The notes under the pieces: generated by a model
Told to the model about the DNA's origin: nothing
Database searches by the model: none
What the model saw: the letters and a program-made list of their open reading frames with translations, nothing else
NCBI GenBank assembly: GCA_030141605.1
Contig: JAQGDQ010001630.1
Coordinates: forward strand, 1-31,685
Direction of reading: 5' to 3'
Source: Tubiluchus corallicola
Taxonomy: Eukaryota > Priapulida > Priapulimorpha > Priapulimorphida > Tubiluchidae
DNA: 31,685 nucleotides
Translations under genes and position numbers: made by a program
Shown here: positions 1 through 13,300 of the stretch, in pieces
How positions within the stretch are numbered: the stretch's first letter is position 1
How the letters are laid out: each line of letters opens with the position of its first letter

Positions 1-1511
1 CGGGTAATCAACTCACGTCTCTATTCACTGAGAGAAATGTCGAGAGTAACTCACCGAAGCATTCACACTACACGGGTAATCAACTCACGTCTCTATTCAT
101 TGCGTGAAATGTCGAGAGTAACTCACCGAAGCATTCACACTACATGGGTAATCAACTCACGTCTCTATTCATTGCGTGAAATGTCGAGAGTAACTCACCG
201 AAGCATTCACACTACATGGGTAATCAACTCACGTCTCTATTCACTGCGAGAAATGTCGAGAGTAACTCACCGAAGCATTCACACTACACGGGTAATCAAC
301 TCACGTCTCTATTCACTGCGAGAAATGTCGAGAGTAACTCACCGAAGCATTCACACTACACGGGTAATCAACTCACATCTCTATTCATTGCGTGAAATGT
401 CGAGAGTAACTCACCGAAGCATTCACACTACACGGGTAATCAACTCACATATCTATTCTTTGCATGAAATGTCGAGAGTAACTCACCGAAGCATTCACAC
501 TACACGGGTAATCAACTCACGTCTCTATTCACTGTGAGAAATGTCGAGAGTAACTCACCGAAGCATTCACACTACACGGGTAATCAACTCACATCTCTAT
601 TCACTGCGAGAAATGACGAGAGTAACTCACCGAAGCATTCACACTACATGGGTAATCAACTCACATCTCTATTCACTGCGAGAAATGTCGAGAGTAACTC
701 ACCGAAGCATTCACATTACACGGGTAATCAACTCACATCTCTATTCATTGCGTGAAATGACGAGAGTAACTCACCGAAGCATTCACACTACACGGGTAAT
801 CAACTCACATCTCTATTCATTGCGAGAAATGTCGAGAGTAACTCACCGAAGCATTCACACTACACGGGTAATCAACTCACATCTCTATTCACTGCGAGAA
901 ATGTTGAGAGTAACTCACCGAAGCATTCACACTACACGGGTAATCAACTCACATCTCTATTCACTGCGAGAAATGACGAGAGTAACTCACCGAAGCATTC
1001 ACACTACACGGGTAATCAACTCACATCTCTATTCACTGCGAGAAATGTCGAGAGTAACTCACCGAAGCATTCACACTACACGGGTAATCAACTCACATCT
1101 CTATTCATTGCGCGAAATGACGAGAGTAACTCACCGAAGCATTCACACTACATGGGTAATCAACTCACATCTCTATTCATTGCGAGAAATGTCGAGAGTA
1201 ACTCACCGAAGCATTCACACTGCACGGGTAATCAACTCACATCTCTATTCATTGCGTGAAATGTTGAGAGTAACTCACCGAAGCATTCACACTACACGGG
1301 TAATGAACTCACATCTCTATTCATTGCGTGAAATGTCGAGAGTAACTCACCGAAGCATTCACACTACACGGGTAATCAACTCACATCTCTATTCACTGCG
1401 AGAAATGTTGAGAGTAACTCACCGAAGCATTCACACTACACGGGTAATCAACTCACATCTCTATTCACTGCGAGAAATGTTGAGAATAACTCACCGAAGC
1501 ATTCACACTAG
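1..1511. repeat. 72-bp tandem satellite, about 21 copies, open at left edge
   Basis: A 72-bp unit repeats head to tail from the window edge to about 1511. Each unit carries two related sub-motifs, GAGAGTAACTCACCGAAGC and GGGTAATCAACTCAC. Early units read ACTCACGTCTC and later ones ACTCACATCTC. The base after AAATG varies between units (TCGAG, ACGAG, TTGAG), which suggests some higher-order structure. Because 72 is divisible by 3, a 24-residue periodic reading frame stays open for long stretches, broken once near 535 by CGA to TGA. A second forward frame is also partly open, so this is best read as non-coding satellite. The last unit decays at 1500-1511. Confidence 0.95.
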
Positions 1512-2580
1512 ACTGCAGCAACAGTCTGAGGAATTTGCAATTTCTTGCCTACATTAACTCGCAAAGCAGTTCACATTTGCGAGTTTGCTGTCAGAGAGAA
1601 TACTCGCGAACAGAAAACAGAAAATCTGAATTCGCCTTAACATTGGTCGTAAATTTATTGCTGACTAGCTTGGGTCTGCTAATCTTCAAGACCTTCTTAA
1701 CAACAGGGGCTACTCAATGTTGATGTTTACAGTGAGAAAAGAGCCTGACTCTTTATCAAGGATAATTTTCAAAGATGAGTCACTCGGTTAGTTTTTACAG
1801 GGCGTCCCTTAAAGTACCCCTCCCCTTCCAAATCAATTTAAATCACATTTTGGGCACATTGATGAAACTTTGTGAAGATGTTAACTAATAATATCAATAT
1901 CAGTTAAAGCAAAACCGGATCCAATGTTAAACTAACAGGTCAAAACATTCTACTCTTTAAAATATTGAAATCAAATATATTATTTTTTCAAGAATGACTT
2001 ACGTGAAAGAATTATTACCACACAAACACAATTTCGTGTTCGCGCCACTAGTTGTTCTTTGTTACATGCATTTCGCCATTCACTAGTTAGACGGGCAGTA
2101 TAGCGTATGCATTTTGAAAATGCATTGCACAAAAAGCAAGTGCTGTACCTCTCAGTACAGATGTGTTGGTTTTTGACGAACTACGCTCATGCGTGAGCAC
2201 AACGGTAAATTTGAAATTAGAATTTTTATCTTAAAACTTGCCTAGTTTTAGTACAACACACTGAATATCTTACAGTCAGTAGCACTGTACTTCAATTTTC
2301 GCTTTCGCAATAGAAAATACAAAAATAAATAGTTAATAACTTGAATTTACTTAGATACTAGCTGAGTAATGAGGAACAATGCAGGTAAAATTACATGCAG
2401 AGACTGAGATACATATAAAACTTTATGCACTACATGCAAATAGTTTTACTTAATGGACAAGAAAAGAGGTACCTGAAGTAGGTTTTAAAAACCTATATGG
2501 CTTTACAGCAATTGTATGCGTATATTGTACTTTGCGTTAAAAAGGAATTTTTGTTCGTTTTTGTTTTAAATGTCCCGCGT
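1512..2580. other. Intergenic stretch without recognisable genes
   Basis: AT-rich sequence with no long open frame beyond short chance ones. A segment near 1797-1815 (ACAGGGCGTCCCTTAAAGT) recalls a mariner/Tc1-type terminus, but I found no partner end. No RNA gene was seen. Confidence 0.6.
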
Positions 2581-2583
2581 CAC

Positions 2584-2650
2584 TGTTCCATTACATGACG
2601 TCACTTCCATTACTGTTCCTTTCCGACTTGTGCCATTACATGACGTCACC
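2584..2650. promoter_or_regulatory. Duplicated full CRE sites (TGACGTCA x2)
   Basis: Perfect palindromes TGACGTCA lie at 2596-2603 and 2641-2648. Each is inside the same longer block, CCATTACATGACGTCAC, 45 bp apart. TGACGTCA is the consensus full site for CREB/ATF-type bZIP factors. No TATA box or gene is visible downstream, so the sites may simply belong to an old repeat. Confidence 0.45.
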
Positions 2651-2655
2651 TACGC

Positions 2656-3680
2656 AAACGTTAATCTGGGGAAGAAGAGGAAATGTTAAATTATGTCCCA
2701 AAATACTTTCCATGCAAATCTATGTTACTTAGCATTTCATTTACCTGCTGGAAAGACTTATGTAACTAGAAATAATAATTTAAAATGTTCATGCCGATTG
2801 GTAAAATGTCGCTGACTCACCCTCCAGGCTGCGCCACTCGCTAACCAAAAAACTCATTATTAATCTTATTGAAAGATACAGTAATTTAAAACTTTAATTA
2901 GCTAGTAACATGTGTGCTGCAAATGCTCTGACTATTTTTTCAAACTTCACGCAATGTTATCTCAGTTTGCTCCAAATGAACCTGCCATTAAAATCTAATG
3001 GTCTTGCTTGGGTGTTTAAATTTACAAACTTTATACAGCATTACTGCAGACGCAAGCCCTGCGTGCAAAAAGGCAGCATGTAAGTGGTATAAAATTTCAA
3101 GACGAATTTTTTAAGCTTTACGTAATTGGAGAATTTTCTTGTGCTTTAAATAGTGTTTAACATTTTAAAGTTTTTAGTTTTTAGTTTTTAACATTTGCAA
3201 CTGCACAACAAGTATAATATGTGTGCTTGCATACCAAAACCGTCCATAAGTCGGTATAGTTAAAACTACGTTATGATGCTTCAAAGTAGAATAACCCAAA
3301 AATTTGGTGAAATGTCATTTTTTCGTATTTTGTAGAAACCAACGGCTAAATATATTGGACTTTTATATTCTAGCATCATATTATCAAGAAAGTGTTCAAA
3401 ACACACTAGAAATTTAATTTTTTAACTCCGTACATACTTTTCTGTCTAGAAACTAGTACTGCAATTGTGAAAAACTGCTATATTTTCAAACTCCGATAAC
3501 AGTTCCTGGAAGCAGCCATTTTGCTTCGGGTTTTCAGTTGCCAAGCCCAGATCTTGGGTCAGGAAGAGCCATCTACTCTAAAGCGCTTTTGCAAAGTCCG
3601 TAGCAACCAAAATTGCACGGTTGCTAAGTGCTTTGTAGAGACGCGACAAAAAACAATGGCTGACTTCAAGTTCTTCAGTA
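2656..3680. other. Intergenic stretch, nothing recognised
   Basis: AT-rich, with short open frames only. One short run of TTTTAGT repeats lies near 3170-3190. I see no gene, RNA or transposon end that I can support. Confidence 0.6.
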
Positions 3681-3682
3681 TA

Positions 3683-3803
3683 CAGCCTGCACCTCAACTT
3701 CAACGTTTATTATCTCAGCTTAGAAATAACATAGAGTGATGAACTTGGTATCAAAACGATCCCCAAGAAATGGAGATTCAGGATATGTGAATAACTAGAA
3801 TTT
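3683..3803 (+). repeat. Dispersed repeat, copy 1 (about 120 bp)
   Basis: Begins CAGCCTGCACCTCAACTTCA and continues through TATCTCAGCTTAGAAATAA, TTGGTATCAAAA and AAATGGAGATTCA to GTGAATAACTAGAA. It matches 4591-4709 along its whole length at roughly 85-90% identity by eye, in the same orientation. It is probably a fragment of an interspersed element; family unknown. Confidence 0.8.
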
Positions 3804-4540
3804 TGATATGCAAGCACACTTATATGGGCCTATACATTTGCGGTCTCAGGCCTCAAAGGCCTTCTGCGCTATTGTCGAATCAGTGTAACTTTCTTGTAAA
3901 AATTAGCACTCAAGCAAACACTGGAACGCGCGTATTGAAAAGAGAAGAATCAGCCATGTTCAAGGTTTTTTTTAAGATACTTCCCTTCCCTTTTTCCACG
4001 TTATTCATTATTTGAATGTAATTGCGGAGGTGCCTGGGCGTGTGTCGCGGGTCTCGGTTTCTCTTTTTTATTTGTATATCCGTAACAACCGTTTCCTAAA
4101 GGTCTAACTGCATAACTGATAATTTGTTTGTCTAGCTCCCGCTATGTGTTACCTTAATAAACTAAGCAAATACACCATAGCGGTACTTAACCGACACACT
4201 ACGTTGCCCATCGTTGACATTGTAAAGGACCTTGGACCTCGGATGCCTTTCCAAAAAAATGAACCTCAAGTCATAAGAACTAACGTTTTAGCATTGACAA
4301 TGAGAAAGCGAAATTTGTCTGCTGAAAGTTTACAGTTATTTTTGACAAGTTTTTTTTTACCGGGTTATCAAAAATCAATTAAGAAGACAGGCCTTGTTCA
4401 GTTAACTGTTGATACAGCTTACAGATTAGCTTTAAAAATAATATTTACAATTCTTAATCTCCTGTAATACTTGCTGACCTTAACACATTCGTACATGTTT
4501 GATTTTTTATCCTTCTTTCAATAAGAAACGCTTTTCAATT
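3804..4540. other. Intergenic stretch between two dispersed-repeat copies
   Basis: Contains a forward open frame of 107 codons at 4144-4467 (starting MCYLNKL). Its product resembles nothing I know, has no domain signature, and no splice or promoter context supports it. I treat it as chance or decayed element sequence. Nothing else was seen. Confidence 0.5.
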
Positions 4541-4590
4541 ACAGGAAGGGATAACTTATTCAGCACTTTGGGTTTATGTTTTTCACTGTG

Positions 4591-4709
4591 CAGCCTGCAT
4601 CTCAACTTCAACGTGGATTATCTCAGCTTAGAAATAAGATAGTGTGATGAGTTTGGTATCAAAATGATCCTAATGAAATGGAGATTCATGATATGTGAAT
4701 AGCTAGAAA
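4591..4709 (+). repeat. Dispersed repeat, copy 2 (about 120 bp)
   Basis: Partner of 3683-3803. It shares CAGCCTGCA, CTCAACTTCAACGT, ATCTCAGCTTAGAAATAA and AAATGGAGATTCA. Immediately upstream, 4540-4590 is a diverged relative of the 72-bp unit found at 4858-5050, so the two repeat families are interleaved here. Confidence 0.8.
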
Positions 4710-4857
4710 AGCTTAATTGCCCAACTTATGGGTGATTTTGCTATGCCGGCACACGTGTTATTACATTTTATAACTTAGCAGAACAAAGGGTAAATAAAAA
4801 ACTCATTAGTACTAGAAATCAATTTTAGTATGAACAATAGGAATTACCAAAGGCTTT

Positions 4858-5050
4858 AAAGGAAAGGATAAGTTATTTAGCATGTTGGGTTTATTTTACT
4901 GTTATCACTTAAACTGTTTGTGGTGTGCTAAAGGAAAGAACAAGTCATTTAGCTTGTTTGGTTTATTTTACTGTTATCACTTAAACTGTTTGTGGTGTGC
5001 TAAAGGAAAGAACAAGTCATTTAGCATGTTGGGTTGTTATCACTCAAACT
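4858..5050 (+). repeat. 72-bp minisatellite, 2.7 copies plus a diverged outlier
   Basis: Units at 4858-4929, 4930-5001 and 5002 to about 5050 (last one internally deleted). Each begins AAAGGAAAG and contains GGTTTATTTTACTGTTATCA and TTTGTGGTGTGCT. A diverged single copy lies at about 4540-4590 (GGAAGGGATAACTTATTCAG). The unit length equals that of the left-edge satellite, but the sequences are unrelated. Confidence 0.9.
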
Positions 5051-5639
5051 TAGGACAAAGAAATTTGTAAAAACTGTCATTGGTAGAGTTAGCTAATACT
5101 ATCTATACTGTATATAGGTTTTTAGGCGCGATGGTAGCTACCTTTCGCCTGAAAATTATGACGTAACTGGTGGACATCGTGACTTTTCGTAGGCGCATCA
5201 CAGTTTTCCGTAAACCTGAGCTGCTAAAACTAATAATACTTCTGCAGCTTACGTAACATTCACGCAGAAGTATCACAAAATTCGCTGTCTAATTTTTTGT
5301 AAAAACTTTTCATACTTTTGACGGAAATTGATGGTTCGCTGCTTTTTCAGCCTTGAACAACGTCATTGGTGGAAGAACGTGTGTTCAAAATGAGAGCACC
5401 CAAGGGTGAAATGATCTCGACGTTAAAGTGATTTACTAATCACACTTTTATTACAAAATTCTTCTAACATTTTTTGCGACCATTGAAATAACCTAACATC
5501 CCAGAAAGCTTGTCCTCTCCTTTAATTAAGAATGTTTCTCAATTTTAATTAAGTCATTAAGATAAATAATTAATATATCCCAACAAAAGAGTACACAACA
5601 ATTTAATGAATTTTAATATTACTAATCAACGTGCTGTGT
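5051..5639. other. Intergenic stretch, nothing recognised
   Basis: No convincing open frame, repeat or RNA gene. Confidence 0.6.
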
Positions 5640-6645
<1,006 letters not shown>

Positions 6646-6649
6646 GATG

Positions 6650-6954
6650 CCACATTTTATATTGGTACATTTTATTTTATACTAGAAGCTCTCTTCGCAA
6701 CATATTCAGCGGCTATCTAGTTGGCTAAAATTTTTCCCAATTTAGACTTGTATTTAATCCCGAACAACAATTTTGGCTTGATTACCATAGCAACAAGCAC
6801 TCATCGTGTTCTTACTAGTTAAATACTCAATAACTGCAGCAACAGTTTAAAAGTGCCTTTGATCCTTGTATTTTAAAAAAAGGTGATTTTTTATATCTAC
6901 TCATTCCTCAGATGAGATAGGTGAATGGCAATTGTAAAAAACTTATTAAAAGAC
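6650..6954. other. Spacer, nothing recognised
   Basis: AT-rich spacer between the CT array and the duplicated module. No gene or RNA seen. Confidence 0.55.
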
Positions 6955-8545
6955 ATTTGAATTCCCTAATCTCTGGGTTTTTTTACTATGAATAAATACA
7001 AAAAATTCCACGCGTATGAAAGAATACAATCGCACACTGACTAAAAAGTGCATGAAAAAACACAGCAAAAAATTAGTGGCTACAATTTCAGAATATTACA
7101 GCTACAGAATTTTTTGATAATCTTTCTTACAATTGTGAAATTGAAGTTTAAGCAGGAAAAGAAATCGTCATCGAATAGAAGCAAAATTCGTAAACAAAGA
7201 AGTTTAAGAATGAACAAACATTTTACAACATAGAATAAAATAATCTTATAGAATAGAAAATATCTCTTTTTTTCTAATAAGTTTGCTGCTTCTCTTGCTA
7301 AATGCAAAACAAGCAGGTACAAAAAATTATAGCTAATTACTTAATGGGGGCTTAGACTTGGTATACGGATGTGAACTTTATAAATATTTCCATTTCATAA
7401 GTGCTTGTGGTGCGTTAGAAACTCTGAGCTTTCGCAAGCATTGAGGGAAAAGGCATCCATTTCTTCCCCGGGTGTACAGGAAAAGAAATCATCATTGAAT
7501 CGAAACAAAACTGACTTGTTTCACAACTGTATTTCAACATCAAATCAATGTGTTGTAAATAAATAAAAATTTAAGAATTTACAACATAGAATAAAATAGA
7601 TTACATCAGCTTTTTCTAATGATTTCCCTGTTTCTCTTGCTAAATACAAACAATGACTCCCCTACGTGAAAATGTCTGTGTAGTGATTCTACAAGCATTT
7701 GTGGTGTGTTAGAAACTGCGATTTTTTGTAATTATTACAATTTACAAACTAATTATGATGAAATTTTAATGTAAAAATGCACATAACATGCCGCGCATAT
7801 TAAATTCTAATTTCTGGGCTTTTACTATAAATAAATGCAAAAAATACCTGGTCTCTTTTTTCTAATGATTTTCCTGCTTCTCCTGCAAACGCTAAACAAG
7901 CAAGTACAAAAACAAATATTTTAATTAATTAACATTTGGGTTTATTAACCTTAATTATCCCATAGAAGACAGTCTGCGGTGGTGACTTTATAAGTACTTA
8001 GATTTTATAAGTGCTTGTGGTGCGTTAGAAAATGTGAGCTTTCGTAAGTATGGAATGAAAAGGCGTCCATTTCTTCTCCGGGTGTGCAATTTACAAATCA
8101 ATTTTGATAAAATTCTAATGAACAGATTCAGTAATGTAGATAACACGTCACGCATGCGCACACAGGGCTTCATAGTCTACAAGTCACAAGTCGTAACGCA
8201 AATTTAATTCTTAGTAACAACAGTAATTGTCATGATGAAAAATGATAAAATCAAGAGAATTTGATGTTTCAAAACACAATTTTTGTTTAACCTGAGGTGA
8301 AAGACTAAAAAAAAGGTTTCTCATACGATTACTAAATTCTCTAACCTCTGAGTTTTTCACTATGTATAAATACAAAAAATTCCACACGTGTAAAAGAACA
8401 CAATCGCACAGTCAGTAAAAAGTGCATGGAAAAATACAGCATAAAATTAGTGGCTACAATTTCAGCTACGGAATTTTTTGATAATCTTACTTACAATTGG
8501 GAAATTGAAGATTAAGCAGGAAAAGAAATCATCATCGAATAGAAT
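6955..8545 (+). repeat. Decayed tandemly amplified module (several 100-240 bp blocks in 2-3 copies)
   Basis: Block A at 6957-7185 recurs at 8329-8543. It is marked by TACAAAAAATTCCAC, AGTGCATG, TTAGTGGCTACAATTTCAG, GAATTTTTTGATAATCTT and AAGCAGGAAAAGAAATC; a truncated third copy is near 7800-7850. Block B at 7262-7480 recurs at 7850-8095 and more weakly at 7605-7740. It is marked by TTTTTTCTAAT, GCTTCTC, GTGCTTGTGGTGCGTTAGAAA and GGGTGT. Block order is preserved, as expected for old tandem duplications of a 500-700 bp segment with later deletions. No coding capacity is conserved between copies. Confidence 0.8.
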
Positions 8546-8589
8546 TGATTAATTTCAACGTCAAATCAAAATTATGCCACATTAAATGA

Positions 8590-8640
8590 CCAACGAACTG
8601 ACGGACGAACGAACGATAAACGAACGAAAGAACAAATCAA
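8590..8640 (+). repeat. Imperfect (GAAC)n tetranucleotide
   Basis: ACGAACTGACGGACGAACGA and following bases form an irregular AACG/GAAC tetranucleotide run at the right end of the duplicated module. Confidence 0.7.
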
Positions 8641-9345
8641 CGTTAAGAAATTTTTGTTCAAAAATATTATATAGATAAGAATGTGATGATCTTCTTATAA
8701 ACGCATTGAATAACAGTGACGCATTTTACACTTCAGACATAAGAGACCAATGGAGGAAATTGTTCTCTCTTTGCTTACTTTCTCTTCCTCTTTATACTTA
8801 CACTATGAAGACAGAGTAGAGTAAACAATCTTTACAACTTAAAAACAACTTCATTAGCATGACTTTGTGTTTAAACACTCAGCATTGTGGTATTAATGTT
8901 TTCACATATTTTTACAACACATCTGTAAAGTGAGAAAGTTCCAGGAACGTTTAGCTTGAGGTCTGATTCTTGCACGTGGGTCTTATAGTATTAATCACTA
9001 TTATAAGCAGGAGCAGTTTGTCCTGTTTGACCGCTAGGTGATGTGATTGATAAGCGGTTTCAGATAAATAGCTACAAATCTAACGTAATTGTAATATTTA
9101 TCATGGGGGTGTACGATTTGATGACCGGATTATTGTCTCTTCAAGGATAACTAGCGTAGAAATGGTATTTTTCAAAGTGTAAGAATAACTTGAAAGTTTG
9201 AATAATGAACTTTGTTACAGTGGATTCATAATGCCCAGCCACTGGCTCGCTGAATGTACAGGGTGGCCCCCAATTATTGTTGTTAATCGATGTTACACTG
9301 TACTTGTTCTACAGGTTACGTTTAGGCCTATGTACGTATAAATGC
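8641..9345. other. Intergenic stretch, nothing firm
   Basis: No gene seen. Near 9258 TACAGGGTGGCCCCCAAT resembles a mariner-like terminus, but no matching end was found. Confidence 0.5.
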
Positions 9346-9347
9346 CT

Positions 9348-9617
<270 letters not shown>

Positions 9618-10049
9618 TGTTGTTGTCTGATCCAATCCTATAATAAGTTATGTTTAAACTAACTCATGTATGAAAGCCTTCCCTGGCTACGGGAGCTAAG
9701 CCGTGACGATATTGGCTATGACTTTTTAATAATCGTATCAACGTACGAACTCGTAATCAAAGTGAAATGCACCGCATTCTATCAAACCTCGATTAAGCAG
9801 CAAAAAACTACATCCAGGCATAATAACGATTACTCACTCGATAACTGCTGGCTGTAGACAAGAAGTTCTTTATGCAACTAGGAACGTGTTCTCGGCGAGG
9901 GAACGCTTGCCGCAACTCAGACGTGCCGATTTCTCACGATAAATTTACTCTGCTCAGGTAATCCCGTAACTTCCTGTCTGGGTGTGGCCAGGTAAAAACG
10001 GATTTCAACCAAAAATGGAAGGGATTTGGGTCAACTTGTTTGATCCAGG

Positions 10050-10057
10050 TATAAAAG
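10050..10057 (+). promoter_or_regulatory. TATA box of the secreted repeat-protein gene
   Basis: TATAAAAG lies about 30 bp before a plausible transcription start near 10080, and 248 bp before the start codon in genomic distance. Its position just ahead of a non-coding exon with a good donor makes it the likely core promoter. A strong TATA box fits a tissue-specific, highly expressed gene; that last point is inference. Confidence 0.65.
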
Positions 10058-10079
10058 TGCGGTGATGAACAGAGCAAGG

Positions 10080-10108
10080 TTTACCGGAACAGGTCGTGGC
10101 GTCTAGAG
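10080..10108 (+). other. Probable non-coding exon 1 (5' UTR)
   Basis: Predicted from about 30 bp below the TATA box to the donor TAGAG/GTAGTT at 10108/10109. The intron would end at the acceptor TTTATTGCAG (10276-10285). The true transcription start is not visible, and a second donor candidate (ACAG/GTCGTG) lies at 10092/10093. Confidence 0.5.
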
Positions 10109-10285
10109 GTAGTTATGAAATTTTCGAGTTTAAATCGCGATTTGTCAAAATTTGATGAAAGTAAATCTTCATACATTTGGTTTCGATACACCTGCTTACT
10201 GTTTTTGATAACTGATGACTCATTCACAATCAATTTGGATCAATTATAGTAGGAAATAATCGTTTTTTCGTTTTGTTTATTGCAG

Positions 10286-10333
10286 CAATCTTTAAAGATG
10301 AGGTCGTTTGTGACGTTTCTACTTTTGGCTCAT
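10286..10333 (+). CDS. Exon 2: start codon and first half of signal peptide
   Basis: Acceptor TTGTTTATTGCAG ends at 10285 and donor CAT/GTAAGT starts at 10334. ATG at 10298 opens MRSFVTFLLLAH (12 codons, phase 0 exit). This is the only ATG in the exon and the first in the predicted message. The context AAAGATGA has an A at -3. The signal peptide is completed by exon 3, so this tiny exon was too short to appear as an independent open frame. Confidence 0.8.
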
Positions 10334-13300
10334 GTAAGTTCAAACATTTTTAATTTATAATGTAGTAAACGCCATAGTAATTTACTTTAATGTAGTAATG
10401 TAGTAATTTAGTAATTACTACATTAGACTAATGTAGTAATTTAGTTTACGCGTTAATTATATAATTGGAAAGAAAAGCCTTGCAAGTTTGTCAGTTTTGC
10501 GTCTAGATATATCTCTTTTGTGAACTGTAAATTTTTTACCTTTTTTGTTTCTTTTTGCTATTTGAAATTTTATCTTGCAAATGTTGTTTTTCTGAACATT
10601 AAAATATTCTCTTTTCTCTTTTGTGTTTTCAACCATATATAATTATGTTTAATGTTTGACTATATTTAGGAACGACCGGTTTTTGTTTTTTGTTTTTTTT
10701 TCTGTTGTTGTATTTTTGTTTTTTGTATTTATGGACGCGCTTATGTATTTTTTAATAGTTGTGTTCTGCTGTCATTAGCGTCTTTTTGTTTACTGTCTTT
10801 CTGAGAAGGGTGGTTTGACTCGCTAACCTTTGGTTTTTCACCACCCTTTCTCCAATGTTCATTTGTATTTTTGTGTATTTTATTGTCAAATTATTGTAAA
10901 CTTATGCAGAAAAATAAAATTACTATAACTATTACTATTACTATTACTATTACTATTACTATTACTATTACTATTACTATTACTATTACTATTACTATTA
11001 CTATTACTATTACTATTACTATTACTATTACTATTACTATTACTATTACTATTACTATTACTATTACTATTACTATTACTATTACTATTACTATTACTAT
11101 TACTATTACTATTACTATTACTATTACTATTACTATTACTATTACTATTACTATTACTATTACTATTACTATTACTATTGTGTAATTTTTGTATAGGTCT
11201 AATTTCGATTTTAAGACTATAGATTAATTGATAATAACTAACCTGCAATTACTGTTGCCTATTTGAAACCATACACAGGATAAAGTTGTGAAAGGGTGAC
11301 AGCCATAGATAAAATTTCTAATATTCTTATCTATGGTCGTAACGTCAGGCAGGAGTGAAAGGGAATTGTGATTTAATAAACGAAATTTCTAACCTGAAAC
11401 CCAAAGGTTTGAGGTTCAAATCTAAGTTGAGCTCTAGGCTATTACCAGCTTGGTTTCGAAGCTGGTATAAGTCGGTAGGAGTCTACTGTTAATGTTGTTT
11501 CAGACATTTATAGTATCATTAGACAACAAATTTTTGATAAAAAACAATGACAAGATTTATTTACTGTCGACAACATTAACACTAATGACTATTTAGCGGC
11601 TTATACAGTTAAACACACAAACATCGAATAACAAAACTTGTAGACGTTTAGGACTTTCTAGGCTGATAGTTCTGACCCGCCTGTCTCTATTCTTAATTTA
11701 TGAATTATGAATTTATTCCACAGCAACTCAAACATACACATAAATTGATATAACATTGAAAAAAATTATAAACTAAATGAGTTACTGTGAGGAGGAGGAA
11801 GGAGGATTGAACTTTCGAGTCCTCCTCCAGATAAGGGAAACAATTGACAATTAACATTACATTTTCATCAGTTATAATTTACATTAGAACAAAATAAGTT
11901 TTGTTAGTAACTTAAGATCAGGATGAGTAAAATTGTGAGTTAATTATACCGTTCTAGTAGGTAATTCTTTGATGCTCTTTTAAATTGATAAAGATTAAGA
12001 GTTTTCATTTCACGCGGAATTGATGACCATATTTTAATAGCATTACATTTTGATGACTGTTTCATTATATTTGTTTTTGGAAGAGGGAGTACATAGTTTC
12101 CGACAGAATATCTTGTGTAATGATCATGTTGATTTGAAACTGGACTAAAGTATGACTGAAAAGCTGGTGGAAGTAGTGAATTATGATACTGATACATGAA
12201 ATGAAGACTTCACTGATGTACAGACTTGTGGTTATAAAGATAGTAATAACTGCACTGTAGCTGCACAGGTGCATGAATAATTCTCTGTTTTCGTTTATGT
12301 TTCCACGTGCATTGTATTTTAATAAGAAACCAGAGCATGGCTTCATTCGTAAAACTGCATACCTTCTGATTGCAGGTAACCGGGATGTTAGCCATGGGAC
12401 CTCCTGGATTTGCAGGTCGTCCTGGAAGGTTTGGGGACACCTCCGATCCGTTTGGGGGTGGCCTTCCTGGCCCCTCCTCTTTGGATGAAGGCGCAGCGGC
12501 GTCTCTTCCGGAGCACGTCCGCAACGAGGAAGACGCAGAGTACAGCTCCGACACCATCCATGGCGACATCAATGATGACGACGAAGATTACACCATCTTC
12601 CATCGAAGGCTCTACTACGACCTTCCAAATCGGGAGCGCTTCGGTTCCAGCTTCCGGACGGGCAACTACCGGGATTCGGACGACCGAATTTCGTTCGACA
12701 GTTTTCTGCGACAGACCCGCCTGGACAGTCCGGGACAGCCGGACCACCGGAACTACGAAAGAATTGTCGTGTTTGTCGACGAAGACGACGATAGTAACTT
12801 CAGAGATTCAGAGAAAGGTGAACATACTGTAGAGGAAACCGGGGACAACTTTGGAACGTAAGTGAAAGATACGCATCTTAGTTGATCAAAGTACTAACCA
12901 TAGAAGTGTTAGGGCACTGACAAGGATTCAACTATAGTTCAGCCAAATAGCTCATACTATTAGTATCCATCTCAAGCGCATCTTTTTTAACTTTGCACCA
13001 CTTGCAAATATTACAAGGGGCCACCATTTGAAATTACAAGTGAAAAAAGCTTACTTAACCCTTTCAGTCCCAAATTATTGTTTTAATAAGAAAAATTTTT
13101 TGGCTTGATACTTTTGTTCCCAATGTATCCTGTGGGACACACAACATTCTTTGTCATGTGCAAAAAAACAAAGTCCGATTTTTTTAAAAACACAACAAAA
13201 GCATAAAATGTGCTTCATTCTGTAACTGCTGATAATTTCTTAAAGTATTTAAGACATTTAGTATGCATGCCTCTAAAGTACTGTACCTTGTGCAGTTTTT

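Noticed and set aside
1797-1815. Mariner-like terminus ACAGGGCGTCCC, and a similar one near 9258
   Set aside because: No inverted partner or TA duplication found; single short matches are weak.
4144-4467. 107-codon forward frame as a gene
   Set aside because: No recognisable domain, no splice or promoter context, lies between two copies of a dispersed repeat.
12388-12832. Other frames overlapping exon 3 (both strands)
   Set aside because: Shadows of the GC-rich exon. Only the frame continuous with the signal peptide and exon 4 closes across splice sites.
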